A DNA stretch of 64,000 nucleotides from Hyphomicrobiales bacterium. GTDB taxonomy: Bacteria > Pseudomonadota > Alphaproteobacteria > Rhizobiales > Rhizobiaceae. How positions within the stretch are numbered: the stretch's first letter is position 1; each line of letters opens with the position of its first letter. The stretch spans positions 372,001 through 436,000 of the forward strand of contig UCAG01000005.1 in assembly GCA_900470285.1 (NCBI GenBank), read 5' to 3'. Under the pieces are notes generated by a model, which was not told where the DNA came from, did not search any database, and saw only the letters and a program-made list of their open reading frames with translations. Shown here piece by piece: positions 1-8,924 of the stretch. Both the position numbers and the translations under genes were made by a program.

Positions 1-720
1 CAGTTCTACGGGCTTTATGCGCAGGGTTATCGTGTTCCGCATATGCAGGATGTGTTCCGCCAAAACGGTTCTCACGGTTCCGGCTATGAGCCGAACCTGT
101 TTCTCAAACCGGAAGTCGCCACCACCTATGAGGCGGGCATCAATCTGCGGCAGGATAATCTGATTGAAGCCGGAGATCAGCTGCGCACCAAACTGAATAT
201 CTTCCACACTGATGTGAAAGATTACATCAACACGGTTAAAATCGGTAATTACACGACATCGGAAAATGTCGGCACTGCCCGTCTGCGTGGCGTAGAGCTG
301 GAAGGCACCTATGATACATGGTGGGGTTATGTGAACCTCGCCGCCTCCTATACCGATGCGGAAATGAAAGACGGCATTTACAAAGGCGAATCCCTGAGCA
401 ACACGCCGCTGCATAATTTCAGCGCCGCGCTGGGTCTTAAAGCACTGGATGATCGTCTGGTTTACGGCATTGAATATCAGAGCCTTGGTAAAGTTACCCG
501 TGCGATCAGCAATGGCGTGACTGTCTATCCGCGCACCGATCTGGTGAATGTCTTTGCCAACTGGCAGGTCACTGACAATGTGAAGCTCGACTTCGGCGTC
601 GATAATGTCTTCAACAAAGCCTATACCGACGCACAAACCGGCTGGGCAACAACCACAGATATAGAACAAGGCAAAGGCCGCACTTTCAAAGTAGCCATTA
701 CCGGACGTTTCGGCGGTTAA
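1..720 (+). CDS. TonB-dependent outer-membrane receptor, C-terminal part (5' end outside window)
   Basis: The reading frame is open from base 1, so the gene starts upstream of the window; the internal ATG at 43 is not a start. About 239 residues are visible, corresponding to the last beta-strands of a TonB-dependent receptor barrel. Typical motifs are YGLYAQGYRVPHMQDVF, the LKPEVATTYEAGI strand (the family's NLKPE...YE.G pattern), a plug-distal strand pair around NYTTSENVGTARLRGVELEG, and FGVDNVFNKAYT near the end. The family imports iron chelates, heme or cobalamin across the outer membrane using TonB energy. The following siderophore-interacting reductase suggests a ferric siderophore or heme substrate, but the ligand cannot be read from this fragment. 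The protein ends ITGRFGG rather than in the usual aromatic residue. Confidence 0.9.
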   Translation, partial: QFYGLYAQGYRVPHMQDVFRQNGSHGSGYEPNLFLKPEVATTYEAGINLRQDNLIEAGDQLRTKLNIFHTDVKDYINTVKIGNYTTSENVGTARLRGVELEGTYDTWWGYVNLAASYTDAEMKDGIYKGESLSNTPLHNFSAALGLKALDDRLVYGIEYQSLGKVTRAISNGVTVYPRTDLVNVFANWQVTDNVKLDFGVDNVFNKAYTDAQTGWATTTDIEQGKGRTFKVAITGRFGG

Positions 721-741
721 AACGCCAATCCTCTCCAGTCT

Positions 742-774
742 GGCAGGCGGCATTTTGTGCTGCCTGTCTTTTTT
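742..774 (+). terminator. Rho-independent terminator after the TonB receptor
   Basis: An 11-bp stem (742-752 with 758-768, two G-T pairs) with a 5-base loop is followed by a run of six T. It lies 21 bases after the receptor stop codon and before the next gene on the same strand, so the reductase at 807 may have its own promoter or depend on readthrough. Confidence 0.75.
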
Positions 775-806
775 GCTTTCATCCTGTTTCCAAAATCGAG
801 AACACC

Positions 807-1892
807 GTGTCAGAGCATTCATCATCACTGCACAGCTATGCCAATATCCGCCTCGTCAACGGGGCAACCTACCTGCCGCCGATTATCGACCGCCTGAATT
901 CCTATGAAGCGCATTATGATGTGCATGAAGAACTGCACGCATTTTATTACCCTTTCGGGCAAATCGAACTGAAATCGCAGCCTGAAGGTTATCAGGTTTC
1001 ATTACGCGCCGGTGAAACTGTCGGCCTGAGTCGTCTGAAAGATCTGGCTGCCGTTGCCATCAAACTCTATACCAAAGAAGAAGCGCCGGACATTCTCTGG
1101 GAAGGCGATCATGCCGGCGAGCAGGCACTACCGCAGTTCCGGCTGATGACCGTTGTCTCTGCCCGCTATTTCACACCGCATATGCTGCGTATTCGTTTTA
1201 GCGGTGAAGACCTCAAACGCTTTTCCCTGTTCGGTGCGATGCATGTGCGGTTACTATTACCGACCCAAGATGTATCTCGGCCTGTCTGGCCGATCATGGG
1301 ACCGAACGGCCTGCCCTTTTGGCCGGATGAAGCAAAGCGACCGGCAGCCCGTGCTTACACCATCCGCAATCTCAATATTGAAGAAGGCTGGATGGAAATT
1401 GACTTCTATATTCATGAAACCGAAGGGCTGGCCAGCCAATGGGCTAAAAATGCCCGCGAAGGTGATATTGCCGGTCTGATGGGGCCGGTTGGCCGTCCGC
1501 TGCGACAAGCAAAACAATACCTGATCGGTACGGATATGACCGGCCTGCCCGCTGTCGGGCGGATGCTGGAAGAATTTGCACCCGATGTTACCGGCCATGT
1601 GCTGATTGCCGTTGATGCGCAATCCGATATTCAGCCGCTCACACATCCTGAAGGCGTGACTATCGAATGGATTGTGAATGCCGATCAGGATGCAGCAGCA
1701 ACAGTGCTGACAGACAAGCTCTGCGCTTTGCCCTGGCCGGCCGGTAATGACAGTTTCGGCTGGTTTGCCGGTGAAGCTGACTGTGCCAAAATCATGCGCG
1801 ATTACTGGCGCAAACAGCTTGGTAAATCCCGTGACCAGACACTGATCGCCGGTTACTGGCAGAAAGATTCGACCGGCTTCATGGCCGGTTGA
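807..1892 (+). CDS. Siderophore-interacting protein (DUF2218 + FAD-binding ferric reductase)
   Basis: The 361-residue protein has two parts. Residues about 8-100 match the DUF2218 pattern (YANIRLVNGATYLPPIIDRL ... AGETVGLSRLKDLAAVAI). Residues about 110-355 match the siderophore-interacting/ViuB family: an FAD-binding R-A-Y-T-I-R motif, an IDFYIHETEGLASQWA strand, GPVGRP, and a C-terminal NAD(P)H-binding half ending in an RDQTLIAGYWQ motif. These enzymes reduce ferric iron from siderophores in the cytoplasm using NAD(P)H and FAD. The start is GTG at 807; no in-frame ATG gives the complete domain. It lies 86 bases after the TonB receptor, consistent with an iron-uptake locus. The start has only a weak ribosome-binding site. 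Confidence 0.88.
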   Translation: MSEHSSSLHSYANIRLVNGATYLPPIIDRLNSYEAHYDVHEELHAFYYPFGQIELKSQPEGYQVSLRAGETVGLSRLKDLAAVAIKLYTKEEAPDILWEGDHAGEQALPQFRLMTVVSARYFTPHMLRIRFSGEDLKRFSLFGAMHVRLLLPTQDVSRPVWPIMGPNGLPFWPDEAKRPAARAYTIRNLNIEEGWMEIDFYIHETEGLASQWAKNAREGDIAGLMGPVGRPLRQAKQYLIGTDMTGLPAVGRMLEEFAPDVTGHVLIAVDAQSDIQPLTHPEGVTIEWIVNADQDAAATVLTDKLCALPWPAGNDSFGWFAGEADCAKIMRDYWRKQLGKSRDQTLIAGYWQKDSTGFMAG

Positions 1893-1968
1893 TCGTCATT
1901 TATATCAAGCCAGCTCAAGATGCTGACGCATCACGCCTTGAAAAAGCTCAATCGCCACTCGGGTTTAA

Positions 1969-2003
1969 CCAAAACCCCATGTGTCATACTCATAGGGTTT
2001 TGG
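1969..2003. terminator. Convergent hairpin between the reductase and SLC13 genes
   Basis: A perfect 9-bp inverted repeat (1969-1977 with 1995-2003) with a 17-base loop sits between two convergent stop codons (1892 and 2006). Neither side has a long T run outside the stem, so it is a probable rather than certain bidirectional terminator. Confidence 0.45.
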
Positions 2004-2005
2004 TA

Positions 2006-3778
2006 TTACTGCAACGGCCACCAGAACATCAAAACCGGTACAGCCACACAGATAATAATGAAAGACAAAGGCAGGCCAAGGCGCGGATAATCACTGAAAC
2101 GATATCCGCCCGGCCCCATCACCAGCGTATTGCACTGGTGGCCGATCGGTGAAAGAAAATCACAACCGGCACCAATCGCCACAGCCATCAGAAATGCTTC
2201 GGGTTTAAAGCCGAGACCTGAGGCAAAACTGGTGGCAATCGGCGCCATTACCAGCACTGTCGCCGCATTATTGAGAAACGGTGTGACAGCCATTGCTGTA
2301 ATCAAAATCAGAGCCAGCGCACCGGCAGGCGGCATTTGATGTGCGAAAATTGTCAGCCATTGCGCGATCACATCCGTTGCACCGGTTGTGCGCAAGGCGT
2401 CACTGACCGGAATAAGCGCAGCCAGCATCACGAGAATCGGCCCGTCAACGGATGAATAAACCTCACTGACCGGAATAACCCGAAAGACGACCATAGCCAC
2501 TGCCGCGGCAAAGAAGGCGATTGAAACAGGCACAACGCCCAAGGCAGTTATTCCGATCGCAACCAGCAGGATCGACAGCGGGATAAGCCCGCGCCGGACA
2601 CTGCCGAGCAGGATTGTGCGCCGTGCCAGCGGCAGGCAGCCCAGTTCGCGCAGCAATGGCGGCAAAATCCCCTGCCGTCCCTGCAACACCACCACATCGC
2701 CCTGATGCAGAATAACCTCGCGCAAACGCTCACTGATACGCTCACCCTGACGGCTCACCGCCAGCAGATTAACATCATAATTCTCATAAAGATTAAGCCC
2801 GCGTGCCGATGTGCCGATCAGCGCAGAATCCTTACCGATCACAGCCTCAATGGCTTCGATTTCAGCAGAACCGGAATTCTCCGAGGGTACGCGGTCTTCT
2901 GTCAGTTTGAGCTTACCGTTGCTGACAATCGCATCCAGTGCTTTCGGATCACCTTCCAGCAGAATAATATCGCCTTCAGCAATCACCGTATCCGGCAACG
3001 GCGCAACGCGTTTCGTATCACGCAAGATGGATGTCACCATCGCATTGCCTTCAGCCGGCTTCACCAGATCAGTAATCTTTTTACCGATAACAGTCGCACC
3101 TTTCGGCACCCGCGCTTCCGAGACATAATTGCGAATTTCAATAGCCTCATCCACGCTAACATTTTCGCGCGTGCGCTGCGGAACCAGCCAGTAGAACAGT
3201 GCCAGATAAATAATCCCCACCACCGCCAGCGTTGCACCGACCGGTGTGAAATCAAACATGGTGAAACTCTCGCCCACCATTTCAGCGCGTACACGCGAGA
3301 CCACAATATTGGGCGATGTGCCGACCTGCGTCATCAATCCGCCAAGCAGCGCACCAAATGCCATCGGCATCAGGAAAACCGAAGGTGATACATTGGAGCG
3401 ACGCGCGAATTGCAGCGCAACCGGAATCATAATGGCCAGAGCGCCGACATTTTTTACGAAAGCCGAGAGAACTGTCACCACCCCGACAAGCAACAGCATT
3501 TGCAGCCGCACAGCATTGAGATGCGGTACAAAACGCTGCACCGCCGCCTCCATCAGGCCGGAACGTGCCACACCGGCACTGACAATCAGCGCACTGCCGA
3601 CAATGATAACAATATCATCCGCAAAACCGGTGAAAGCTTTGTCATAGGGAACCAGACCGAGACTGACAGAGATCAGCAGAAAGCACAGAGCAACCACATC
3701 ATAGCGAAACCGATCCCAGATAAAGACAGCCATCATCAAAGCGATAACCATGAGTGCCAATATCTGATGCAAGGTCAT
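2006..3778 (-). CDS. SLC13-family (citrate/anion) permease with RCK_C domains
   Basis: The 590-residue inner-membrane protein has a hydrophobic N-terminal half, two central TrkA-C/RCK_C regulatory domains (about residues 205-290 and 300-385, e.g. PKGATVIGKKI...ILEGDPKALDAIV) and a second membrane half from about 390. The pattern NNAATVLVMAPIA near residue 505 and GTSPNIVVS near residue 153 fit the divalent anion:sodium symporter (SLC13/DASS) architecture. Close relatives transport sulfate, dicarboxylates or other anions; the substrate cannot be assigned here. It starts at ATG 3778 and stands alone, separated from the MCE operon upstream by a terminator. Confidence 0.85.
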   Translation of the reverse strand: MTLHQILALMVIALMMAVFIWDRFRYDVVALCFLLISVSLGLVPYDKAFTGFADDIVIIVGSALIVSAGVARSGLMEAAVQRFVPHLNAVRLQMLLLVGVVTVLSAFVKNVGALAIMIPVALQFARRSNVSPSVFLMPMAFGALLGGLMTQVGTSPNIVVSRVRAEMVGESFTMFDFTPVGATLAVVGIIYLALFYWLVPQRTRENVSVDEAIEIRNYVSEARVPKGATVIGKKITDLVKPAEGNAMVTSILRDTKRVAPLPDTVIAEGDIILLEGDPKALDAIVSNGKLKLTEDRVPSENSGSAEIEAIEAVIGKDSALIGTSARGLNLYENYDVNLLAVSRQGERISERLREVILHQGDVVVLQGRQGILPPLLRELGCLPLARRTILLGSVRRGLIPLSILLVAIGITALGVVPVSIAFFAAAVAMVVFRVIPVSEVYSSVDGPILVMLAALIPVSDALRTTGATDVIAQWLTIFAHQMPPAGALALILITAMAVTPFLNNAATVLVMAPIATSFASGLGFKPEAFLMAVAIGAGCDFLSPIGHQCNTLVMGPGGYRFSDYPRLGLPLSFIIICVAVPVLMFWWPLQ

Positions 3779-3896
3779 ACGGCCTGCTCTCCCTGTCTTT
3801 TCCCGACTCTGTCATGAGTAAAGGGAATCGCATCTGCATATTTCAGCTTTTATACAGCAGACAGAATATTTTTCTTTTATTGATTTGGGGAGAGAA

Positions 3897-3922
3897 AAAA
3901 GGCGACATAAATGCCGCCTTTT
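3897..3922 (-). terminator. Terminator of the MCE transport operon
   Basis: An A/T-flanked, nearly symmetric stem (3897-3908 with 3911-3922) reads on the minus strand as a GGCGGCAT/ATGTCGCC hairpin followed by T6. It lies 80 bases beyond the stop of the lipoprotein gene, the last gene of the operon. Confidence 0.75.
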
Positions 3923-4001
3923 AAAAAATTAAATATCTCAATGTTTTCATATCGTAATACAAAAATATTTATCTGCGATATGAAGGTTTATCTGTTTTTC
4001 C

Positions 4002-4595
4002 TCAGATAACAGAAACCACCCATGCAACGATCTGTCTGGTCACATCACTGAAACCGGCATCCAATGCGCGGATATAGGCTTTGTTGCCAGCGCCGCTGAC
4101 CGGTGCGGAGGAAGTGAAGACCCGTGTGGCACGCACTTCACCTGTCTTGTCATTCAGCACACGAACAGCCAGTTCTATCTTGGCTGTCTGCGGTGAGGAC
4201 GATGCATTGATACCGAAATCACGCAACTCCGCCTGCACCTGATAATTGATGGCGAGACCGTCCCCTGGACGTCCGACACCACCGACAGCATTGCTGTTTT
4301 CAAATGCCTGCACCAGACGTGCCTGAACCAGATTGGTCAGACGGTCACCCCATTGCGCCCCTTTAAGATAAGTAATGGAGCCCGGTGCATCGTGAATAAC
4401 GATATTCTCACTGTCCAAAGCTTTGAGTGCTGCCGGTGTCGGCACCAATATCTGTACATTCTTACGCTTCTGCGAAACCTGCACCTGCGGCGATGAGCTG
4501 AGGCTGAATGTATCGAGCGGTGTCGTTGTACAGCCGGCCAGCAAAACTGCGGCACCGAGAACTGTCAGTTTATAGTTCAGAATATGCTTCAGCAT
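4002..4595 (-). CDS. ABC-type transport auxiliary lipoprotein (PqiC/LptE-like, DUF330 family)
   Basis: The 197-residue protein has a lipoprotein signal with lipobox LLAGC (Cys about residue 22), so it is probably anchored in the outer membrane facing the periplasm. The mature part has the ABC-transport auxiliary pattern (TFSLSS, LVPTPAALKALDSENIVI, WGDRLTNLVQARLVQAFENS). Proteins of this family partner with MCE/MlaD proteins in lipid transport between the membranes. Its ATG overlaps the MlaD-like stop codon by one base, so translation is probably coupled. It is the last gene of a four-gene operon. Confidence 0.85.
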   Translation of the reverse strand: MLKHILNYKLTVLGAAVLLAGCTTTPLDTFSLSSSPQVQVSQKRKNVQILVPTPAALKALDSENIVIHDAPGSITYLKGAQWGDRLTNLVQARLVQAFENSNAVGGVGRPGDGLAINYQVQAELRDFGINASSSPQTAKIELAVRVLNDKTGEVRATRVFTSSAPVSGAGNKAYIRALDAGFSDVTRQIVAWVVSVI

Positions 4596-5590
4596 CAGTG
4601 ACGTTTCCTTCCGTCATATTGCGGCACAGTGCCTGAACCACCAAAAATAATACGCTGCGGATCCCGCTCAAGATCGGTAATCGCCTGTTCAATACGCTGC
4701 AGCGAACGGCGGCTGTCCACGACAACCGACTGTACATCGCTTAAGCCCTTGCCCGAAAAGCGCGCCAGATTATCCGCAATCGGAGCCAGACGCTTGTCCA
4801 GATTGTCCGAAGTTTTCTGAATAGAAGCGAGCGTCGCTTTCGCCTGTGCCACAACACCTTCACGGTCTTCCGGCGACAACAGCTTGTCCACTTTGGCCAT
4901 GATGCCGTCCACGCGCTTGGATGCCTCATTCAGGCGCTGCATCATTTCACGCGCTTCCTGGATCGTCTTCTGAACATCCGCAGCATTATCGCCGATCGCA
5001 CTGATAACATCAGCATTTTTGGCCAGCGCATCGGTAAAGGTCTTGGCATTATTAACTGTATCTGTCAGCGGGCCACGGGCATCATTGACAAAGCCCTCCA
5101 GCCCGCCAAGCACGCGCTCGGTACGACCGAAGATATCTTTCGCAGTCGCCATCAGATCGGTAAAGATTGACGGATCAGCATTGATACGCGCCACATAGCC
5201 GCCCTTCTCCGCCTCTTCCATCAGATTAGGCTCCATCAGGCTGCCGCCTTTGAGTTCGACAAATGCGATACCTGTCAATCCCTGAGAGGAAAGCTCGGCC
5301 TTGGTGGAGCGGGTAATCGGCGTTGTGCGGTTCACTTCAGACTGCACAATCACCATATTCGGATTGAGCGGATCGAGGAACATCTGGCGCACGTCACCAA
5401 CCTTAATCCCGTTAAACAGTACCTGACTGCCCTTGGACAGACCGGTAACCGAACCGGGAATACGGATTTCCAGCGGCAACGTATCATTGCCGTCACCGAA
5501 ACGCGCAGCCCAATAAACGAAACCAAATGCGGCAAGTGTCACAGCAAGTGTGAAAATACCGACCAGAACATAATTGGCTTTTGTTTCCAT
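4595..5590 (-). CDS. MlaD/MCE-family lipid transport substrate-binding protein
   Basis: The chosen start gives 331 residues beginning METKANYVLVG, the usual start of alphaproteobacterial MCE proteins; an upstream in-frame ATG at 5635 would overlap the preceding gene and adds an unrelated tail. A single N-terminal transmembrane helix (residues about 7-28) is followed by one MCE domain (about 38-120, with GLSKGSQVLFNGIKVGDV). A long helical, coiled-coil-like C-terminal region follows (about 150-310) with repeated NA/AD heptads. MCE proteins form periplasmic hexamers that carry phospholipids or other hydrophobic molecules. It lies 7 bases after the ATPase gene and overlaps the lipoprotein gene by one base. 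Confidence 0.88.
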   Translation of the reverse strand: METKANYVLVGIFTLAVTLAAFGFVYWAARFGDGNDTLPLEIRIPGSVTGLSKGSQVLFNGIKVGDVRQMFLDPLNPNMVIVQSEVNRTTPITRSTKAELSSQGLTGIAFVELKGGSLMEPNLMEEAEKGGYVARINADPSIFTDLMATAKDIFGRTERVLGGLEGFVNDARGPLTDTVNNAKTFTDALAKNADVISAIGDNAADVQKTIQEAREMMQRLNEASKRVDGIMAKVDKLLSPEDREGVVAQAKATLASIQKTSDNLDKRLAPIADNLARFSGKGLSDVQSVVVDSRRSLQRIEQAITDLERDPQRIIFGGSGTVPQYDGRKRH

Positions 5591-5597
5591 TACTGAT

Positions 5598-6539
5598 TCA
5601 ATTCCGTATCTGGTCCGAATTTGGACCCGTATCAAGATTTGTAGTCTGGTTTTCGGTCCCGCTCAAATCCGTCCCCTTTTTCTCAACCGGTATTGCTGAG
5701 CTTTTGCGCCGGCGGTTTGCTGCATTCATATCAATCTGCCGTGCTCTCTTACCGTTGAAATAGGTCTGTACCCAAGGATCGTCAAATTTTAGCAATTCTT
5801 CAACTGTGCCATCTACCAGCACTTTCTTTTGTCCTAATACAGCAATTCGGTCGCAAATTGCAAAAAGGCTATCAAGATCATGGGTTACCATATAAACGGT
5901 CAGCCCCATCGTATCGCGCAAATTAGCAATCAGATCATCGAAATCTGCCGCACCGATCGGATCAAGCCCTGATGTCGGCTCGTCGAGAAACACGACTTCA
6001 GGATCCAGCGCCAAAGCACGTGCCAATGCAGCGCGCTTAATCATACCGCCGGAAAGTTCAGACGGATATTTCTCCGCCGTGTCCGGTTTCAGCCCCACCA
6101 GATCAATTTTGAGCCGTGCCAGCTCATTCATTAGCTTTGGCGACAAGTCGAGATATTCGCGCATCGGCACCTGAATATTTTCCAGCACTGTCAGCGAGGA
6201 AAATAGCGCGCCTTGCTGAAAAAGCACCCCCATACGCATATCAATCGCCATTTTCTGGCGCTCATTGACCTTGTCGACATCCTGCCCGAAAATATCAATC
6301 AGGCCGGATTTCTTCTGGTTCAGCCCCAGAATAGTGCGCATCAGCACCGACTTACCCGAGCCTGACGGGCCGATAAAACCAAGAACCTCGCCGCGGCGAA
6401 TATCCAGATCCAGCTTGTCCAAAATCACATTACGACCAAAAGCTACCGTGACATCACGCACGGAGATCACGGCTTCCTGCGCCGCTCCTGCATCTGTGCC
6501 CTGTGATGGCTGCCGGTTATCTTTACTTGTCATATTCAT
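5598..6539 (-). CDS. MlaF-like ABC transporter ATP-binding protein
   Basis: The 313-residue ATPase has Walker A GPSGSGKS (about residue 58), signature LSGGM, Walker B VVFLDEP followed by TSGLDP, and the switch histidine in MVTHD. The tetrapeptide after the signature and the TSGLDPIGA stretch are typical of MlaF/Ttg2A. The last 40 or so residues after KRARQI are polar and variable. It should energise the MlaE-like permease encoded just upstream (26 bases away), with the MlaD-like protein as periplasmic partner. The start at 6539 has an alternative ATG two codons in. Confidence 0.88.
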   Translation of the reverse strand: MNMTSKDNRQPSQGTDAGAAQEAVISVRDVTVAFGRNVILDKLDLDIRRGEVLGFIGPSGSGKSVLMRTILGLNQKKSGLIDIFGQDVDKVNERQKMAIDMRMGVLFQQGALFSSLTVLENIQVPMREYLDLSPKLMNELARLKIDLVGLKPDTAEKYPSELSGGMIKRAALARALALDPEVVFLDEPTSGLDPIGAADFDDLIANLRDTMGLTVYMVTHDLDSLFAICDRIAVLGQKKVLVDGTVEELLKFDDPWVQTYFNGKRARQIDMNAANRRRKSSAIPVEKKGTDLSGTENQTTNLDTGPNSDQIRN

Positions 6540-6565
6540 CCGTATATTTATCGCAGCTAATTTTT

Positions 6566-7753
6566 TTAAAACTCGATGGCTGCGTAGAAAATCGCAAACA
6601 ACCCGTCCACGACAATCACCACAAAAATCGATTTCACCACCGATGAGGTAACGCGCCGTCCCAGTGATTCTGCGCTGCCCTTTACCTTCATACCTTCAAC
6701 CGAGGCCATGATACCAATAATCATCGCCATGAAAGGCGCTTTAATCAGACCTGCAAGATAGGTTGAAGTCACAATCGCGTCACGCAGACGGCTGAGAAAT
6801 GCTTCAGGCGGAATACCGGAATAGGCCCAGGCAACAAAACCGGCACCGGCCAAAGCAGCAAGATCGGCAATGATTGTCAGCATTGGCAAAACAATCACCA
6901 GCGCCACCAGTCGCGGAAACACCAGCACACCGACAGGGTTCAAACCGATAACCGTCAGCGCATCGGTTTCCTCGCGCATTTTCATCGAGCCGATTTCCGC
7001 AGTGATCGCACTGCCGGATCGCCCCGCAATCATAATTGCAGTGAGCAACACCCCGATTTCACGCAGCACGAGAATACCGACCAGATCGACAACAAAAATT
7101 TCCGCACCAAAATAGCGCAACTGAAAAGCGCCCTGCTGGGCAATAATCGCACCGATAATCGTCGACATCAGCAACACAACGGGAATCGCACCGACCCCCA
7201 TACGGTCGATTTGATTGACGATAGCTGCATAGCTGATGCCATTGCCACGGCCGGACTTCATCTGCGAACCGCGGATCGTCGCGCCGAGAATATGCATCGA
7301 CATCAAAAAATCATCGCGTGCCGCATACATAAAGCGGCCGAGCTTATCGAGCAGAGCAATTGCGAAAAACGGGCGATGATGCTTTTCAGGCAGCTGATAG
7401 CGCTCAACGGCAGCGCCGACCTCTTCCAGCAGCGGCGTCCAGCTCGGACGGATATTATCAATATGCACACTGATCTGCTGTTTGCTCAGCGCAACGCGCA
7501 GACGCTCAATCAGCCATGCACCAGCCGTATCGAGGCCGGATATCCCGCCCATATCCACTTTCACAACCGGCGCCTGCATTTTATCTGCAAGGCCGCTTTC
7601 CAGCTTGCGCATCTGATTATCAACGCGGGCAACAGTCAGCGACGACCAGCGGCCGGATAAAGAGATAATAGTCACACCATCATCCGCCACCACATTAATT
7701 TCGGGTGCGGATGTAGAGCTGCTACTTGTTTTACCCGTTTTATCGGTCAACAT
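6566..7753 (-). CDS. MlaE-like permease with N-terminal STAS domain
   Basis: The 395-residue protein combines a cytoplasmic STAS domain (residues about 20-115; VVKVDMGGISGLDTAGAWL) with an MlaE permease domain (about 150-395) with five or six membrane segments. Family motifs include SYAAIVNQIDRMGVGAIPVVLL, ALTVIGLNPVGVLVFPR and the C-terminal VVKSIFVVIVVDGLFAIFYA. In E. coli the STAS protein MlaB is separate; here it is fused to the permease, a common arrangement in Rhizobiales. A good ribosome-binding site (GGAAG) precedes the ATG at 7753. First gene of the MCE operon. Confidence 0.88.
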   Translation of the reverse strand: MLTDKTGKTSSSSTSAPEINVVADDGVTIISLSGRWSSLTVARVDNQMRKLESGLADKMQAPVVKVDMGGISGLDTAGAWLIERLRVALSKQQISVHIDNIRPSWTPLLEEVGAAVERYQLPEKHHRPFFAIALLDKLGRFMYAARDDFLMSMHILGATIRGSQMKSGRGNGISYAAIVNQIDRMGVGAIPVVLLMSTIIGAIIAQQGAFQLRYFGAEIFVVDLVGILVLREIGVLLTAIMIAGRSGSAITAEIGSMKMREETDALTVIGLNPVGVLVFPRLVALVIVLPMLTIIADLAALAGAGFVAWAYSGIPPEAFLSRLRDAIVTSTYLAGLIKAPFMAMIIGIMASVEGMKVKGSAESLGRRVTSSVVKSIFVVIVVDGLFAIFYAAIEF

Positions 7754-7931
7754 GCGTCTTCCAAAACCTGAGTCTGTTTGGAAATATCCGGATCAGATAT
7801 GCACCGGATTACTTCCATCCCTTCTGCAAATATTCAAGTCTATCAGCTTTTTGATAACCCTGAACGCCTGCACCAATATGATCAATCTGCACTACACCAG
7901 GCGTAAATTTCTATAATTACGGACAGTACCA

Positions 7932-8924
7932 ATGCAATATAATCTAAATCTGCTTATTGAGCGCTACCCGATTGCAGGGAAATTTACAATCTCGCGCGGC
8001 TCCAAAACCGAAGCTGTTATCGTAGTGTGTGAATTGAGTGACGGTATTTACAGCGGTCACGGAGAATGTGTGCCTTATGCCCGTTATGGCGAAAGCATCG
8101 AATCAGTCAGCGAACATATCCGCACGATTGAACCTTTGCTGAAACAAGGCGGGTCGGCAGAAAGCCTGCGTCTGAAACTGCAATCAGCCATGCCTGCCGG
8201 TGCCGCACGCAATGCCGTGGACTGCGCCTTGTGGGATTTGCAGGCAAAACAGTCCGGCACGACAGTTGCTGCCTTGCTCAATATTACACCACGCCCGCTG
8301 ATTACTGCGATCACTGTCTCCGTTGATACGCCGGAAGCTATGGCGGCAGCCACCGCCAAACTGGCACATCATCCGCTGATTAAAGTGAAGATCGGCGGCG
8401 AGAATGATGCCGCGCGTATTCGTGCCGTGCGTGAAGCCGCACCAAAAGCGCAAATCATTCTGGATGCCAATGAAGGCTGGAATGCGGATAATTTTGCCGA
8501 AAATATCAATGTGGCCGCAGAATGCGGAATTGCTTTGATTGAGCAGCCGCTACCGTCTTCTGATGACAGCTATCTGTTACAGGCCAGCCGCCCTGTACCG
8601 GTTTGCGCCGATGAAAGCGCCCACACATCCGAAGGCCTGGAAAAGCTGACAGACCGCTATGATGCGGTGAATATCAAGCTGGATAAGACCGGCGGCCTGA
8701 CTGAAGCACTGGTCATGCGAGACAAGGCCCGTTCTCTTGGCCTGCAAGTGATGGTCGGCTGTATGGTCGGTTCGTCTCTCGCCATGGCACCTGCCCTGAT
8801 GGTGGCTCAGGATGCGGATTTCGTCGACCTCGACGGACCGCTCTTGCTGGCGCGTGACCGTGAACCGGCATTGCATTATGACGGGACAACTGTCTCCCCG
8901 CCTCTGCCTGAATTGTGGGGTTAA
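7932..8924 (+). CDS. dgcA: Enolase-superfamily amino-acid/dipeptide epimerase (DgcA-like)
   Basis: The 330-residue protein is a member of the mandelate racemase/muconate lactonizing enzyme group. The two catalytic lysines are visible in IKVKIGGE and NIKLDKTGG. Metal ligands lie in ILDANEGW, IALIEQPLP and CADES. A flexible N-terminal capping domain (residues 1-100) precedes the barrel. The pattern fits L-Ala-D/L-Glu epimerases and the closely related N-acetyl-D-glutamate racemase DgcA; which substrate is used cannot be told from sequence. The usual dgcN partner is not next to it. It is transcribed divergently from the MCE operon, with a 178-base shared upstream region. Confidence 0.8.
   Translation: MQYNLNLLIERYPIAGKFTISRGSKTEAVIVVCELSDGIYSGHGECVPYARYGESIESVSEHIRTIEPLLKQGGSAESLRLKLQSAMPAGAARNAVDCALWDLQAKQSGTTVAALLNITPRPLITAITVSVDTPEAMAAATAKLAHHPLIKVKIGGENDAARIRAVREAAPKAQIILDANEGWNADNFAENINVAAECGIALIEQPLPSSDDSYLLQASRPVPVCADESAHTSEGLEKLTDRYDAVNIKLDKTGGLTEALVMRDKARSLGLQVMVGCMVGSSLAMAPALMVAQDADFVDLDGPLLLARDREPALHYDGTTVSPPLPELWG

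Noticed and set aside
1889-2152. 87-codon frame overlapping the end of the reductase gene and the SLC13 gene
   Set aside because: Overlaps two real genes and a hairpin and is not protein-like.
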